NCBI GenBank assembly: GCA_934486635.1
Contig: CAKSPZ010000002.1
Span: forward strand, 62,001 to 126,000
Direction of reading: 5' to 3'
DNA: 64,000 nucleotides
Source: an uncultured Eubacteriales bacterium
Lineage (GTDB): Bacteria > Bacillota > Clostridia > Oscillospirales > Acutalibacteraceae
In this document: one piece after another, positions 36,162-44,640 of the stretch
Position numbering within the stretch: position 1 is the first letter of the stretch
Layout of the letters: every line of letters begins with the position of its first letter
Notes under the pieces: model-generated
Databases searched by the model: none
What the model saw: the letters and a program-made list of their open reading frames with translations, nothing else
Told to the model about the DNA's origin: nothing
Made by a program: the position numbers and the translations under genes

Positions 36162-36518
36162 TTATTTTAATACAGCTATAATTTGATTTGTTTGAACATT
36201 CTGGTTTTCAGTAACCTGTAAAGAAACTATGGTTCCATCTTTTGGAGCGAGTATCTCATTTTTCATTTTCATAGCTTCTAATATAACTATAACATCACCT
36301 TTTTTCAAAGATTGACCTTCAGACACATTCACAGAAACAATAGTTCCAGCCATAGGCGCTTTTACTTGTTCACCATCTACATTAACGTCACTAACATTTT
36401 TTTTCATATTTTCAGAAATATTTTCTGTTTTATCATATATTTGATTATTTTGCTCATCGATTTCTTCTACTTCAACATCATATACTTTTCCATCAACAGT
36501 AATTTTTAAATGTTTCAT
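36162..36518 (-). CDS. Biotin carboxyl carrier protein (stand-alone, 1.3S-like)
   Basis: It carries CO2 on biotin between two carboxyltransferase sites. The 118-residue protein has a flexible, acidic N-terminal half and a C-terminal biotinyl domain starting VKAPMAGTIVSVNVSEGQ. The EAMKM motif places the biotinylated lysine at residue 84. It is encoded between the CoA-type carboxyltransferase and the OadA-type subunit on the same strand, which points to a three-part enzyme. The ATG follows GAAGGAGA. Confidence 0.93.
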   Translation of the reverse strand: MKHLKITVDGKVYDVEVEEIDEQNNQIYDKTENISENMKKNVSDVNVDGEQVKAPMAGTIVSVNVSEGQSLKKGDVIVILEAMKMKNEILAPKDGTIVSLQVTENQNVQTNQIIAVLK

Positions 36519-36538
36519 TAAAATTCTCCTTCAACACA

Positions 36539-37930
36539 TTATTTTAAATCTGTTAAAACATTCTTTGCACAAAACAGTTCCAGCAATAAAAATAATTTTT
36601 CACGAGTTTTTAATGGCTCAATTACTTCGCTTATTAATCCTTTTTGTAAAGCTTTTAAAAGATTTTCTGAATCTTCTTTAAAATCTGACATAAATTTTTT
36701 TCTATCTAAGATTGGATTATCTGATTTTTTTAATAACTCATTATATTTTATATTAGACATTGTGTCACTAGGTAACAATAATATTTTAGCACTTGGCCAT
36801 GCAATTGTCATATTTTGCAATTTTTCATTTTGAGATAAAATCATAGCTGCTAATGAGCCATATATCTCCCCTATAATTAAATTAATCTTACAAATATCAG
36901 TTAAATTATATAATTGATATAAATCAATTGCACACTGAGATGAATCAAAGTTTTTAGAATCCCAAAATGTAATTAATGGAATTGAAAAATTTTCGCATAA
37001 TTTAATTAATTTCTTAATTTTCAAAATATCTTTGTTAGTTATTGATTTATTAACCTGTGAACTATTCATTGCAGTTATTCCTACTGTAACCCCACCAAGT
37101 TTTGCAACACCTGTATAAAAAGCTTGTCCATCATTATTAGATAATTCTAAAGCACTTTCCTTATCAAAAACGAAATCTAATATTTCTGATTTTATATCAT
37201 AACTTTTAAAGCTGCAAATTTTCTCCATTACGCTATCAAAGCCCTTAAAACTTGATATATCAGGTTCCATAACATTACATTTTGGCGGCACAATACTATT
37301 ATTTGATGGTAACATTGAAAGTAATTTTTGGGTATAAACAAAAGCATCATCTATATTTTTAACTATTATATCGACTACATTTTCATCATATTGCGTTTCT
37401 GCTAAACAACACGAATTTTTTATATCAATTGAAACTTCAGCCTTGTTAGTAGCAATAAAAACATCTGCACATCTAGCTAAAATACAATTAAGACCTAAAC
37501 ATGGACCTAAGGCTATAGATACTTGCGGAATTCTCTTTGATAAACTCAAACTATAATTTATTAAGTCACCCATATCTGACAATAAATTTTCTTCATCACT
37601 TAAATTCATTCCCACTGAACTATATATACCAACAATAGGAACATTTGACTTACCTGCTAGTGAATATAATCTTTTTAAGTTATTAATATGTTTTTTTGAA
37701 ATAATTCCCTTAGAAGTATCAAAATCTTGACAAAATGCATATGCAGGTTTTCCATTTATAGCTCCAAACCCACATATTACTTCTTCATAATCCTGACAAC
37801 TTGAAGAATACTCGCTTATAGGCACAAATGACCCCGAATCAAATAAATTTTGCAGTGTTTTGTATGTCTGTCTTATTAAGATTTCCTCATTATGAACTTT
37901 TATTTTTTTCATTAAACCAGAAATATCCAT
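36539..37930 (-). CDS. Divergent acyl-CoA carboxyltransferase subunit (MmdA/12S-like)
   Basis: The crotonase-fold carboxyltransferase family moves carboxyl groups between biotin and an acyl-CoA. The 463-residue protein keeps recognisable landmarks (EVICGFGAINGKPAYAFCQDFD, GKSNVPIVGIYSSVG, MTIAWPSAKILLL) but is shorter than the usual 510-530 residues. The normally GPCAGGA-like glycine motif reads GPCLGLNC, and the second-half AYGGAY segment reads EIYGSLAAM. It may therefore have an altered CoA or acyl specificity. The ATG at 37930 follows GGAGGATATTTT; an upstream in-frame GTG overlaps that SD. First gene of the three-gene carboxylase cluster. Confidence 0.78.
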   Translation of the reverse strand: MDISGLMKKIKVHNEEILIRQTYKTLQNLFDSGSFVPISEYSSSCQDYEEVICGFGAINGKPAYAFCQDFDTSKGIISKKHINNLKRLYSLAGKSNVPIVGIYSSVGMNLSDEENLLSDMGDLINYSLSLSKRIPQVSIALGPCLGLNCILARCADVFIATNKAEVSIDIKNSCCLAETQYDENVVDIIVKNIDDAFVYTQKLLSMLPSNNSIVPPKCNVMEPDISSFKGFDSVMEKICSFKSYDIKSEILDFVFDKESALELSNNDGQAFYTGVAKLGGVTVGITAMNSSQVNKSITNKDILKIKKLIKLCENFSIPLITFWDSKNFDSSQCAIDLYQLYNLTDICKINLIIGEIYGSLAAMILSQNEKLQNMTIAWPSAKILLLPSDTMSNIKYNELLKKSDNPILDRKKFMSDFKEDSENLLKALQKGLISEVIEPLKTREKLFLLLELFCAKNVLTDLK

Positions 37931-38025
37931 AAAATATCCTCCACACACTTTTTTATATTGTCACATAGAGTTTAATTTAATCAAAAATACCTTTTACTTC
38001 TATTTATACTGGCTATAAATTCACA

Positions 38026-38748
38026 TTATTTTCTTTTTTCACGTCTTGCTAAACGTTTAACTTCCTCAGATGTAAGTTCTCTCCATTTACCTGGTTGAAG
38101 CATTCCTAACTTTAATTGCCCTATAGATACTCTTTTTAATCTTGCAACTTCTAGATTTACTTTTTCGCACATTTTTCTAATTTGCCTGTTTCGTCCTTCT
38201 TTTAAAATTATTTCTAAAACCGATCTATCCTTATCTGTTTTTAAAACTGTTATTTTAGCAGGTTCTGTTTTATATCCATCAATATCCATTCCTGAACTTA
38301 ATTTTACTAATTGTTCTTCTGTAATTTCAGGCTTAACTGTAACCCTATATCTTTTTTCAATATGTTTTGATGGATGTATTACCGCATTTGAAAAGTCTCC
38401 ATCATTAGTCATAAGTAAAAGGCCTTCTGAATCCTTATCAAGTCTTCCTACCGGATATACTTTTTCTGGTAAATCCTTTGTTAATTCTGCAACACATTTT
38501 CTATTAAGCTCATCATTCATTGTAGACACATATCCACGAGGTTTATGCAACATAATATAATATTTTTTATTTTTTTCAACAAGCTTTCCATTAACAATAA
38601 TTTTATCTTTATCCGGGTTAACTTTATCTCCAATATGAGCAAGTTTTCCATTAACAAAAACTAATCCTTTTTCTATCATTTCTTCTGCTTTTCTTCTTGA
38701 TGCAATTCCGCAATCAGAAAGTACTTTTTGAACTCTTATTTTTTCCAA
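38026..38748 (-). CDS. rluB: 23S rRNA pseudouridine synthase, RsuA/RluB family
   Basis: These enzymes isomerise a single uridine in 23S (or 16S) rRNA. The 240-residue protein has an N-terminal S4 RNA-binding domain (about residues 2-48, VQKVLSDCGIASRRKAEEMI) and the catalytic GRLDKDSEGLLL motif, with D104 as the nucleophile. The conserved RNRQIRKMCE lies near residue 180. The start is TTG at 38748 after GGAGGAT, giving MEKIRVQKVL. Last gene of the scpA-scpB-DUF2953-ytfJ-dacF-rluB cluster, as in Bacillus and Clostridium. RluB versus RsuA specificity is inferred from context. Confidence 0.92.
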   Translation of the reverse strand: MEKIRVQKVLSDCGIASRRKAEEMIEKGLVFVNGKLAHIGDKVNPDKDKIIVNGKLVEKNKKYYIMLHKPRGYVSTMNDELNRKCVAELTKDLPEKVYPVGRLDKDSEGLLLMTNDGDFSNAVIHPSKHIEKRYRVTVKPEITEEQLVKLSSGMDIDGYKTEPAKITVLKTDKDRSVLEIILKEGRNRQIRKMCEKVNLEVARLKRVSIGQLKLGMLQPGKWRELTSEEVKRLARREKRK

Positions 38749-38753
38749 ACTTA

Positions 38754-39902
38754 TTATCCTCCACTGTTAGTTAAAAAACCTTTAAAAAAATCAAACATTC
38801 TAACAAAAACATTTTTTTCTTTCTTTAACGCCTCTTTATCCTCTGGAATTAATAAATCATTAGATGCTATAACATTTCCATTAAGTTTATACTTTATTTT
38901 TCCTACTACTTGGCCTTGTTTTAATGGTGCATACAAAAAAGATGGAACTTCCACAACTTTTTCTATTTTTTCTTTCTCACCTTTTTTTAAAGTAATAGAA
39001 ATTTTATCTTTTACAATTAAATTAGTATCATTCACCTTTCCGCCTACTAAAGGAACTGTTATGCTTTCTTTATCGTTAAAATTAACCGTATCAACTTTTG
39101 AGAATCCATAGTCGAGCAATTTTTCATGATCGTTCCAATCATCTCCTGCATTCAACGTAACTGCAACCAACCTGGTATTATTTTTTTCAGCAGCAGAAAC
39201 TAAACATCTTCCGGCCATTTTAGTAAACCCAGTTTTTACACCGATACACCCATCATATCTTTTCAACATTCTATTTTCATTATAAAGCGTTCTTATTTCA
39301 TCTGGTTCTATAAAAGGTACTTCTACTCGCCTTTTTGAAGATATATTGTAAAAAGCCTTATTCTCAAGAGCAAATGCACCAAGCAAAGCCATATCATAAG
39401 CTGTTGAATGATGGTTCCCCTTATCTAAGCCTGATGGTGTTTCAAAGTATGTATCATTAAGTCCTATTTGTTTTGCTTTTTTATTCATTAAATCGACAAA
39501 TCCGTCTACAGAACCACCCAATGTAATTGCTACTGAATTAGCTGCATCATTTCCAGATACTGTTAGCATTCCTTTAGCAAGGCTTGAAAGAGGTAATACT
39601 TGCCCTACTTTTAAGCACATTGATGAACCTTCCACTGGAACCATTTTGTCTGTAATTGTTACATTCACGTCCTCACTGTCGGCTGCTTCTAAAGCCAAAA
39701 GAGCTGTCATAATTTTTGTAGTACTTGCCATTGGTCTTGGTTCACGTTCATTTTTTCCATAGATTATTTGACCAGTGTCCGCGCATATAACCACAGCAGA
39801 TTGTGCAGATAATGACAAAGCATCTGACTCCGCCAACACCATATTATCAAGTGGCATTAAAAATATTATAAATAATAAAACCGATATTAACTTTTTACAC
39901 AA
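38754..39902 (-). CDS. dacF: D-alanyl-D-alanine carboxypeptidase (DacF-like, S11)
   Basis: It trims the terminal D-alanine of peptidoglycan stem peptides outside the membrane; DacF in Bacillus acts in the forespore on spore cortex. An N-terminal signal peptide of about 25 residues (LLFIIFLMPLDNMVLA) is followed by the active-site STTK motif near residue 60, SGN near 120 and KTG near 215 (GVKTGFTKMAGRC), then a C-terminal PBP5-type domain and a final hydrophobic/amphipathic membrane-binding helix. The TTG at 39902 has AAGGA at a better distance than a GTG three codons upstream. Gene order with ytfJ, scpAB and rluB supports the DacF call. Confidence 0.92.
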   Translation of the reverse strand: MCKKLISVLLFIIFLMPLDNMVLAESDALSLSAQSAVVICADTGQIIYGKNEREPRPMASTTKIMTALLALEAADSEDVNVTITDKMVPVEGSSMCLKVGQVLPLSSLAKGMLTVSGNDAANSVAITLGGSVDGFVDLMNKKAKQIGLNDTYFETPSGLDKGNHHSTAYDMALLGAFALENKAFYNISSKRRVEVPFIEPDEIRTLYNENRMLKRYDGCIGVKTGFTKMAGRCLVSAAEKNNTRLVAVTLNAGDDWNDHEKLLDYGFSKVDTVNFNDKESITVPLVGGKVNDTNLIVKDKISITLKKGEKEKIEKVVEVPSFLYAPLKQGQVVGKIKYKLNGNVIASNDLLIPEDKEALKKEKNVFVRMFDFFKGFLTNSGG

Positions 39903-39996
39903 ATTAGACACATCCTTACAAAACTAAAAATCTTCAATAGTGAATCCCTTTGCTAATTATATGCAATAAAGTTTATATTATTAAAAATTATTCAAA

Positions 39997-40401
39997 TTAA
40001 CATTTTGTTGAATCTATTGTTTTTTTGTCTTGTTTTTTTACCATCGCACTTAATTTATCCACTACTTCAGGAACCATATCTATTACTTTTTCTGCTGTTG
40101 AAAGCACTGGTTCTGCATGTAATATTTTAACATTTCCGTCCTTATTTACAGTTAAAAAAGCTATTGGAGAAATTGTAACACCGGCTCCACTTCCTCCACC
40201 AAATAGATTATCCTTATTTTCCTTTTTTGCAGAAAACTCTGAACCACCTGATGCAAAGCCATAAGAAACTTTAGAAACAGGAATAATTACAACACCGTTA
40301 TCAAGTTTTATAGATTCTCCTATTATTGTGTTCACATCAACCAACTGTTTAATTTTTTCCATAGTAGTATCAACCATATTATTTATTGAACAATCACTCA
40401 T
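39997..40401 (-). CDS. ytfJ: GerW/YtfJ family sporulation protein
   Basis: YtfJ (GerW) is a forespore protein needed for normal germination response in Bacillus. The 134-residue protein has the family core GESIKLDNGVVIIPVSKVSYGFASGG and a glycine-rich GGGSGAGVTISPIAFL segment, followed by a hydrophilic lysine-rich tail. It overlaps the upstream DUF2953 gene by four bases. Its place next to dacF and scpAB matches other spore-formers. Confidence 0.92.
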   Translation of the reverse strand: MSDCSINNMVDTTMEKIKQLVDVNTIIGESIKLDNGVVIIPVSKVSYGFASGGSEFSAKKENKDNLFGGGSGAGVTISPIAFLTVNKDGNVKILHAEPVLSTAEKVIDMVPEVVDKLSAMVKKQDKKTIDSTKC

Positions 40402-41048
40402 TTTGATACACCCTTTCTTAAATTTATATTTATCTGATTTTTATAAAAACTTTTTACAAACTCATACAATGTATCTATAGCTATTTTAATTATAGATATC
40501 GGGAAAAAATGTATTTTAGCATAGAAGTTAACTTTTGACTGATTTTCATTAAATCCAGGACATACTTTAATATTATACTTTTCAATATTGACTTTATTCA
40601 AAAGTACTGAAGTAGCCATCCCCAAAAAAGATGTAACCTCTGCATATCTTATTGCCGTCTTTGCTGCATCATCATCTGAAACAATTAAAAAAAGATTAAC
40701 ATAGTCTATATGCATTTTATTATAAACTTTTTTTGTGGATTTTAAAACAATTTCTACAAGCTCCTTTAAAATTTTTAAAAAACCTGATATACCTTTCTCT
40801 TTTATTATTGATAAAACTTTATTTTTATTTTTTGATACTTTTTGTTCTTCTTTTAAGGACTTGTTATCATTCTTGTCTGAATCATCTTTATTGTCCTTCA
40901 CTTTAGTAGGAAACAAAGTAAAATAAAAAAATAAAAGCTTTACTTTAATACATAAGGAATCTGTAAAATAAAATTTAATATATAATGGACATATCATTAA
41001 TAAAAAAATAAAAAAAATTATAGCCAAAAAAATATATAAAACTATCAT
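40398..41048 (-). CDS. DUF2953 (YtfI-like) membrane-anchored protein
   Basis: This 216-residue protein has one N-terminal membrane helix (about residues 2-22), a charged lysine-rich linker (about 55-80), and a C-terminal DUF2953 domain with YAEVTSFLGMATSVLLNKVN and CPGFNENQSKVNFYAKI. It is encoded directly upstream of ytfJ, as the Bacillus ytfI gene is. The family is associated with spore-formers, but its exact role is not known. Confidence 0.82.
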   Translation of the reverse strand: MIVLYIFLAIIFFIFLLMICPLYIKFYFTDSLCIKVKLLFFYFTLFPTKVKDNKDDSDKNDNKSLKEEQKVSKNKNKVLSIIKEKGISGFLKILKELVEIVLKSTKKVYNKMHIDYVNLFLIVSDDDAAKTAIRYAEVTSFLGMATSVLLNKVNIEKYNIKVCPGFNENQSKVNFYAKIHFFPISIIKIAIDTLYEFVKSFYKNQININLRKGVSK

Positions 41049-41064
41049 TTTTCCTCCAAATCAA

Positions 41065-41604
41065 TTATATATTTTCCTCACTTAAGGTCTCATTATCATT
41101 TTTTATTTCAGGTAATTCATCTACAGAAGAAATTCCAAAGCATTTTAAAAAATTAAGTGTGGTTCCATATAAAAGAGGTCTTCCCGGTAAATCCAATCTG
41201 CCTTTTTCTTCTATTAAATTTCTTGTATTTAGATTTGATATTATATTTGTACAATCAACACCTCTTATTTGCTCAACAAATGATTTTGTAACAGGTTGAT
41301 TATAAGCTATAATTGCTAAAACCTCCATAGCTGCTTGAGACAAGGGTGTATGTCTACGCAAATCCATAGCACGCCTTACATAATCTGAATATCTGGGTTT
41401 TGTACACATCTGATATTTATCATTTAATTTTATAATACATAGCCCACTTTCATCCTTATCAAAATCATCCATAAGGTTGTCCATTAATTTTATAAGCGTT
41501 AATTTATCAATATCAAGAGAATTTGCTAATTTTTCTGCTGAGATTGGTTCTCCACTAGCAAATAAAATTGCTTGAATAACTGCTTTAGCTTTTTTTATTT
41601 CCAA
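41065..41604 (-). CDS. scpB: Segregation and condensation protein B
   Basis: ScpB is the kite-type winged-helix subunit that regulates the SMC-ScpA condensin. The 179-residue protein has two winged-helix domains: KKAKAVIQAILFASGEPISA at the start and the hallmark LSQAAMEVLAIIAYNQPVTK in the middle, followed by GRPLLYGTTLNFLKCFGI. I place the start at the TTG at 41604, which follows GGCGGTGG and gives an MEIKKA start. An ATG five codons upstream has no SD. It overlaps scpA by about 20 bases. Confidence 0.94.
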   Translation of the reverse strand: MEIKKAKAVIQAILFASGEPISAEKLANSLDIDKLTLIKLMDNLMDDFDKDESGLCIIKLNDKYQMCTKPRYSDYVRRAMDLRRHTPLSQAAMEVLAIIAYNQPVTKSFVEQIRGVDCTNIISNLNTRNLIEEKGRLDLPGRPLLYGTTLNFLKCFGISSVDELPEIKNDNETLSEENI

Positions 41605-42307
41605 AATTACCACCGCCATTTAATAACTTAACTTTTTCATTATTTTCATCAATAATTATTCTCTTTCCTTTTACTAATTCCAATATTGCTAAAAAAGTTG
41701 CAACCATATCTGATTTAGACTTACTGTTATAAAAAAGTTCATTATAATTTGTTTCTCCAGTTTTCCATAATTTTTTTAAAACAAAAATAACTTTAGAAAA
41801 AACTGAAACTACTTTTTTTGAAATGATACCAGAAAAAGATTCCCTTGAAGGTGGTAATTTTTGTTGTCTTTTACCGACTGAATCAAAATATGATTTTATA
41901 ATTTCAAATACATTATGTTTTATTCCATACGTCATATCAAATTTAACTTCTTGTGCATCTCTTGAAATATAATCCAGATTCATCTGCATTGACATCAATT
42001 TAGCCATTTCCTGACATTGTTTATATTCAAGTAATTGTCCAGTAAGTTCTTGTTTTAAAGTTTCTGCTTCTTCATGTTTTGGTAACAATAAAACTGTTTT
42101 TATATATACTAGTCTAGCTGCCATTTCTAAAAATTCACTTGATACATCCATATTATTTTCTTTCATTTTATCAATATGTTTCATATATTGCACTAAAAGT
42201 TCTGAAATCTGAATATCATATATATTTAGCTTATTTTTTTTAATTAAATGCAGTAATAAATCAAGAGGTCCTTCAAACGTATCTAATTTATAAGATATTT
42301 TCTCCAT
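41585..42307 (-). CDS. scpA: Segregation and condensation protein A
   Basis: ScpA is the kleisin that bridges the two SMC heads in bacterial condensin. The 240-residue protein starts with the family motif YKLDTFEGPLDLLLHLIKKN and includes EFLEMAARLVYIKTVLLLPK; its C-terminal winged helix ends in a glycine-rich NGGGNFGNKKS tail. The ATG follows AGGAGG. It is followed by scpB in an overlapping arrangement. Confidence 0.96.
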   Translation of the reverse strand: MEKISYKLDTFEGPLDLLLHLIKKNKLNIYDIQISELLVQYMKHIDKMKENNMDVSSEFLEMAARLVYIKTVLLLPKHEEAETLKQELTGQLLEYKQCQEMAKLMSMQMNLDYISRDAQEVKFDMTYGIKHNVFEIIKSYFDSVGKRQQKLPPSRESFSGIISKKVVSVFSKVIFVLKKLWKTGETNYNELFYNSKSKSDMVATFLAILELVKGKRIIIDENNEKVKLLNGGGNFGNKKS

Positions 42308-42318
42308 ATATTAGCCTC

Positions 42319-42993
42319 CTAGAATGATGGAAAAGGTAATGATGCCAACCACATAATTCCTTGAGAAACTAATTTTTGAATAAAAATCAAAGGCATAGAC
42401 AAAATTCCCGTAAAAAGCAAAATAAAAACAGCAATCATAATATATCTTTGATTTTGATAATACTTATATAATATTTTATCTGGTAAAAAAGCGCCTAATA
42501 TTTTTGAACCATCAAGTGGAGGTAATGGAATTAAATTAAAAACAGCTAATCCAATGTTAATATTAATAAATGAATACATAAAAGTTAAAATATAAATTGA
42601 TATATACTGTGGGATGAAATTCATACCAAAATAAGCCACAATATTAAATAAAAAAGCAGCGATAAGTGCAACTAATAAATTAGATAACGGTCCCGCAAAA
42701 GCTGTAATTGCCATTCCAATCTTAGGGTTTTTAAAGTTTCTTGAATCTATTGGAACAGGTTTTGCCCAACCAAACCTAAACAAAATCATAGCAGCCGCAC
42801 CTAATGGGTCTATATGCTTTAAAGGATTAAGTGTTAATCTTCCATTATACTTAGCCGTATTATCACCTAATTTATAAGCTACAAAACCATGAGCCCATTC
42901 GTGAATTGGCATTATAAAAAAAATAGTAAAAAGTATTGATAAAATTATAATTATAGCTCTTTGTAAGGTCATTCCTGATTGCAAAAACCACAT
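42319..42993 (-). CDS. Site-2 protease family (M50) membrane peptidase
   Basis: These intramembrane zinc peptidases cleave transmembrane substrates. The 224-residue protein has about five membrane helices, the zinc motif HEWAH (residues 31-35) in the first, a GPLSNLLVAL segment in the second and NLIPLPPLDGSKIL with the metal-ligand aspartate near the third. It resembles the short YwhC-type family often placed next to scpA. The substrate is unknown. Confidence 0.9.
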   Translation of the reverse strand: MWFLQSGMTLQRAIIIILSILFTIFFIMPIHEWAHGFVAYKLGDNTAKYNGRLTLNPLKHIDPLGAAAMILFRFGWAKPVPIDSRNFKNPKIGMAITAFAGPLSNLLVALIAAFLFNIVAYFGMNFIPQYISIYILTFMYSFININIGLAVFNLIPLPPLDGSKILGAFLPDKILYKYYQNQRYIMIAVFILLFTGILSMPLIFIQKLVSQGIMWLASLPFPSF

Positions 42994-43167
42994 TTATATA
43001 ATCACTCCTTTATAAATATAATTATATCTTCCCGAACAGAAAAACACAAGCTTTATAACTATGTGTACATTAAAATTTAGTCAAAAGTTTAAAAAAACTT
43101 GCTTTTTTTATAAAAATCTGTTAGTATAATAATGTTATACAAATGGCACTTAAGGAGGTGCAAACAC

Positions 43168-43356
43168 ATGGCAAAATGTGATGTTTGTGGAAAAGATATT
43201 GCTTTTGGAATAAAAGTTTCTCACTCTCATAGACGTTCTAACAGAACTTTTAAACCAAACGTTAAGCGTGTTAAAGCTTTAGTTAACGGAACCCCAATGC
43301 GTATTCACGCTTGTACTCGTTGTTTACGTTCAGGTAAGGTAAATAGAGCCGTTTAA
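43168..43356 (+). CDS. rpmB: 50S ribosomal protein L28, zinc-ribbon form
   Basis: The 62-residue protein binds 23S rRNA in the large subunit. Two CxxC pairs (C4/C7 and C49/C52) form the zinc ribbon of the C+ type. The ATG at 43168 has AAGGAGGTG upstream; a longer reading from 43132 overlaps the leader and is rejected. It is monocistronic, opposite to the site-2 protease gene, and followed by two terminator-like hairpins. Confidence 0.96.
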   Translation: MAKCDVCGKDIAFGIKVSHSHRRSNRTFKPNVKRVKALVNGTPMRIHACTRCLRSGKVNRAV

Positions 43357-43380
43357 TTGTTTTCGCAATATTAATAAATA

Positions 43381-43467
43381 AAAAGAAGATAAATTGATAT
43401 CTCCTTTTTCCACATAATAAAATTAAAACCTTAAAAAATAATTAAATTTTTTAAGGTTTTTCTTTTT
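43381..43467 (+). terminator. Double terminator after rpmB
   Basis: A first hairpin (43381-43409, AAAAG-AGATA with TATCT-CTTTT) is followed by a second, perfect 14-bp stem (43425-43438 with 43447-43460, AAAACCTTAAAAAA) that ends in TCTTTTT. Confidence 0.75.
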
Positions 43468-43472
43468 ATCAA

Positions 43473-43510
43473 AGAAGCCCCGACACAAATATATTTGTGT
43501 CGGGGCTTCT
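43473..43510. repeat. GC-rich perfect palindrome
   Basis: A perfect 38-base palindrome (19 + 19, no loop): AGAAGCCCCGACACAAATA and its reverse complement. It lies between rpmB and the Nif11-leader gene, after the rpmB terminators. No T-run follows. Confidence 0.85.
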
Positions 43511-43578
43511 AAATGTTATCATAATATAAAAAAAAACTCATATACTATAAGGGTTCTCAATCATTTACCACAAAAAAC

Positions 43579-43607
43579 TTGACTATATCACATTAACAAT
43601 ATATACT
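43579..43607 (+). promoter_or_regulatory. SigA-type promoter for the Nif11-leader peptide gene
   Basis: TTGACT (43579-43584) and TATACT (43602-43607) are 17 bases apart, 39 bases before the peptide ATG. Confidence 0.7.
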
Positions 43608-43646
43608 TTAACTAAACACCACCTAAATAAAAAGGAGAGTATACCT

Positions 43647-43877
43647 ATGACTATAGAATCTTTCATCACATTAGCCAAGGGTTGCAAAACAAAGGCTGAA
43701 CTTTATTCACTAGCAAAATCTAACGGTATAAATTTAAAAGGTAACGATTTAGATGTATTATTTAAAAAAATATCTGATGGTAAAGAATTGAATGATGAAT
43801 CATTGGAATCCGCTGCAGGTGGTTCAACTTATGGTATATCTTCGCAACAATTAAAAGATTTTATTTATAAAAAATAG
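43647..43877 (+). CDS. Nif11-type leader peptide (orphan RiPP precursor-like, Nif11-1)
   Basis: The 76-residue protein has the Nif11 leader pattern: a helical N-terminus (MTIESFITLAKGCKTKAEL), a short AKSNGINLKGNDLDVLFKKI region and the cleavage motif ELNDESLESAAGG (GG at residues 58-59). Seventeen residues follow (STYGISSQQLKDFIYKK), with no cysteine, as the predicted core. It has AAAGGAG before the ATG, its own promoter and its own terminator. No maturase, peptidase-transporter or cyclase gene is nearby. The leader assignment is firm; whether a modified peptide is really made is not known. Confidence 0.82.
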   Translation: MTIESFITLAKGCKTKAELYSLAKSNGINLKGNDLDVLFKKISDGKELNDESLESAAGGSTYGISSQQLKDFIYKK

Positions 43878-43910
43878 AGGAAATTCGAATGAATTTCCTC
43901 TATTTTTATC
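43873..43910 (+). terminator. Intrinsic terminator after the Nif11-1 peptide gene
   Basis: AAAATAGAGGAAATTC pairs with GAATTTCCTCTATTTT around a 4-base loop and is followed by T-rich sequence. It probably ends plsY in the other direction too. Confidence 0.85.
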
Positions 43911-44622
43911 TTTTTGCTATAGATATTTTTTTCTCTTCTCCATTTAATAATCGTTCTATATTTTTTCTATGCTTATAAATAACAAATACACCTACAAAAA
44001 AAGAAAGTGTAGTAACTATAACAGTATACCCAAAAGTCACTGTTCTTGATTTGCCTATATAATCGCAAAAATATGTAACTATAAAAGTAAATATCGGATA
44101 TGAAACAGCTGCTAATATTGACCCCAAAGAAACCAAACGCGTAGTAATGACTATAATTAAAAATAAAGATAAACAAAGAGCCGCAACTCTCCAGTCAGTC
44201 ATAATTATTAAAGATAATGCTGTTAATACTGCTTTTCCTCCTCTGAATTCAAAAAAGCATGGATATACATGACCAATAAGGCATGCAATTCCTGCGATGT
44301 ACATACCATATTGTACTATACAGAAATCAGGAACACCAGGAAAATCAATTAAAGAAAAGAACCATTGACCGATTAAACAAGCAATTATACCTTTACTAAA
44401 GTCTCCAAGCATTGTCAATATAGCTGGTAATTTTCCTACTGAACGTAATACATTAGTAAATCCGGCGTTTCCACTTCCCATATCTCTAATATCGGATTTA
44501 TTTTTAAAAAAACGTGTAACTAAAATTGAGAAGCTTATACTTCCAATTAAATATCCTATTGCAGCTACAATAATCATCTGTATCCAATAAAGTCTTATAA
44601 AATTAATTGTTTGAATATCCAA
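43906..44622 (-). CDS. plsY: Acyl-phosphate glycerol-3-phosphate acyltransferase
   Basis: PlsY acylates glycerol-3-phosphate with acyl-phosphate in the first step of phospholipid synthesis. The 238-residue protein has about five to six membrane helices and the family motifs GYLIGSISFS, DIRDMGSGNAGFTNVLR, ACLIGHVYPCFFEFRGGKAV. The start is TTG at 44622 after GGAGTGA, giving MDIQTINF. It lies just downstream of der; gpsA, often next, is absent. Confidence 0.96.
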   Translation of the reverse strand: MDIQTINFIRLYWIQMIIVAAIGYLIGSISFSILVTRFFKNKSDIRDMGSGNAGFTNVLRSVGKLPAILTMLGDFSKGIIACLIGQWFFSLIDFPGVPDFCIVQYGMYIAGIACLIGHVYPCFFEFRGGKAVLTALSLIIMTDWRVAALCLSLFLIIVITTRLVSLGSILAAVSYPIFTFIVTYFCDYIGKSRTVTFGYTVIVTTLSFFVGVFVIYKHRKNIERLLNGEEKKISIAKR

Positions 44623-44640
44623 AAAAATCTCACTCCTAGA

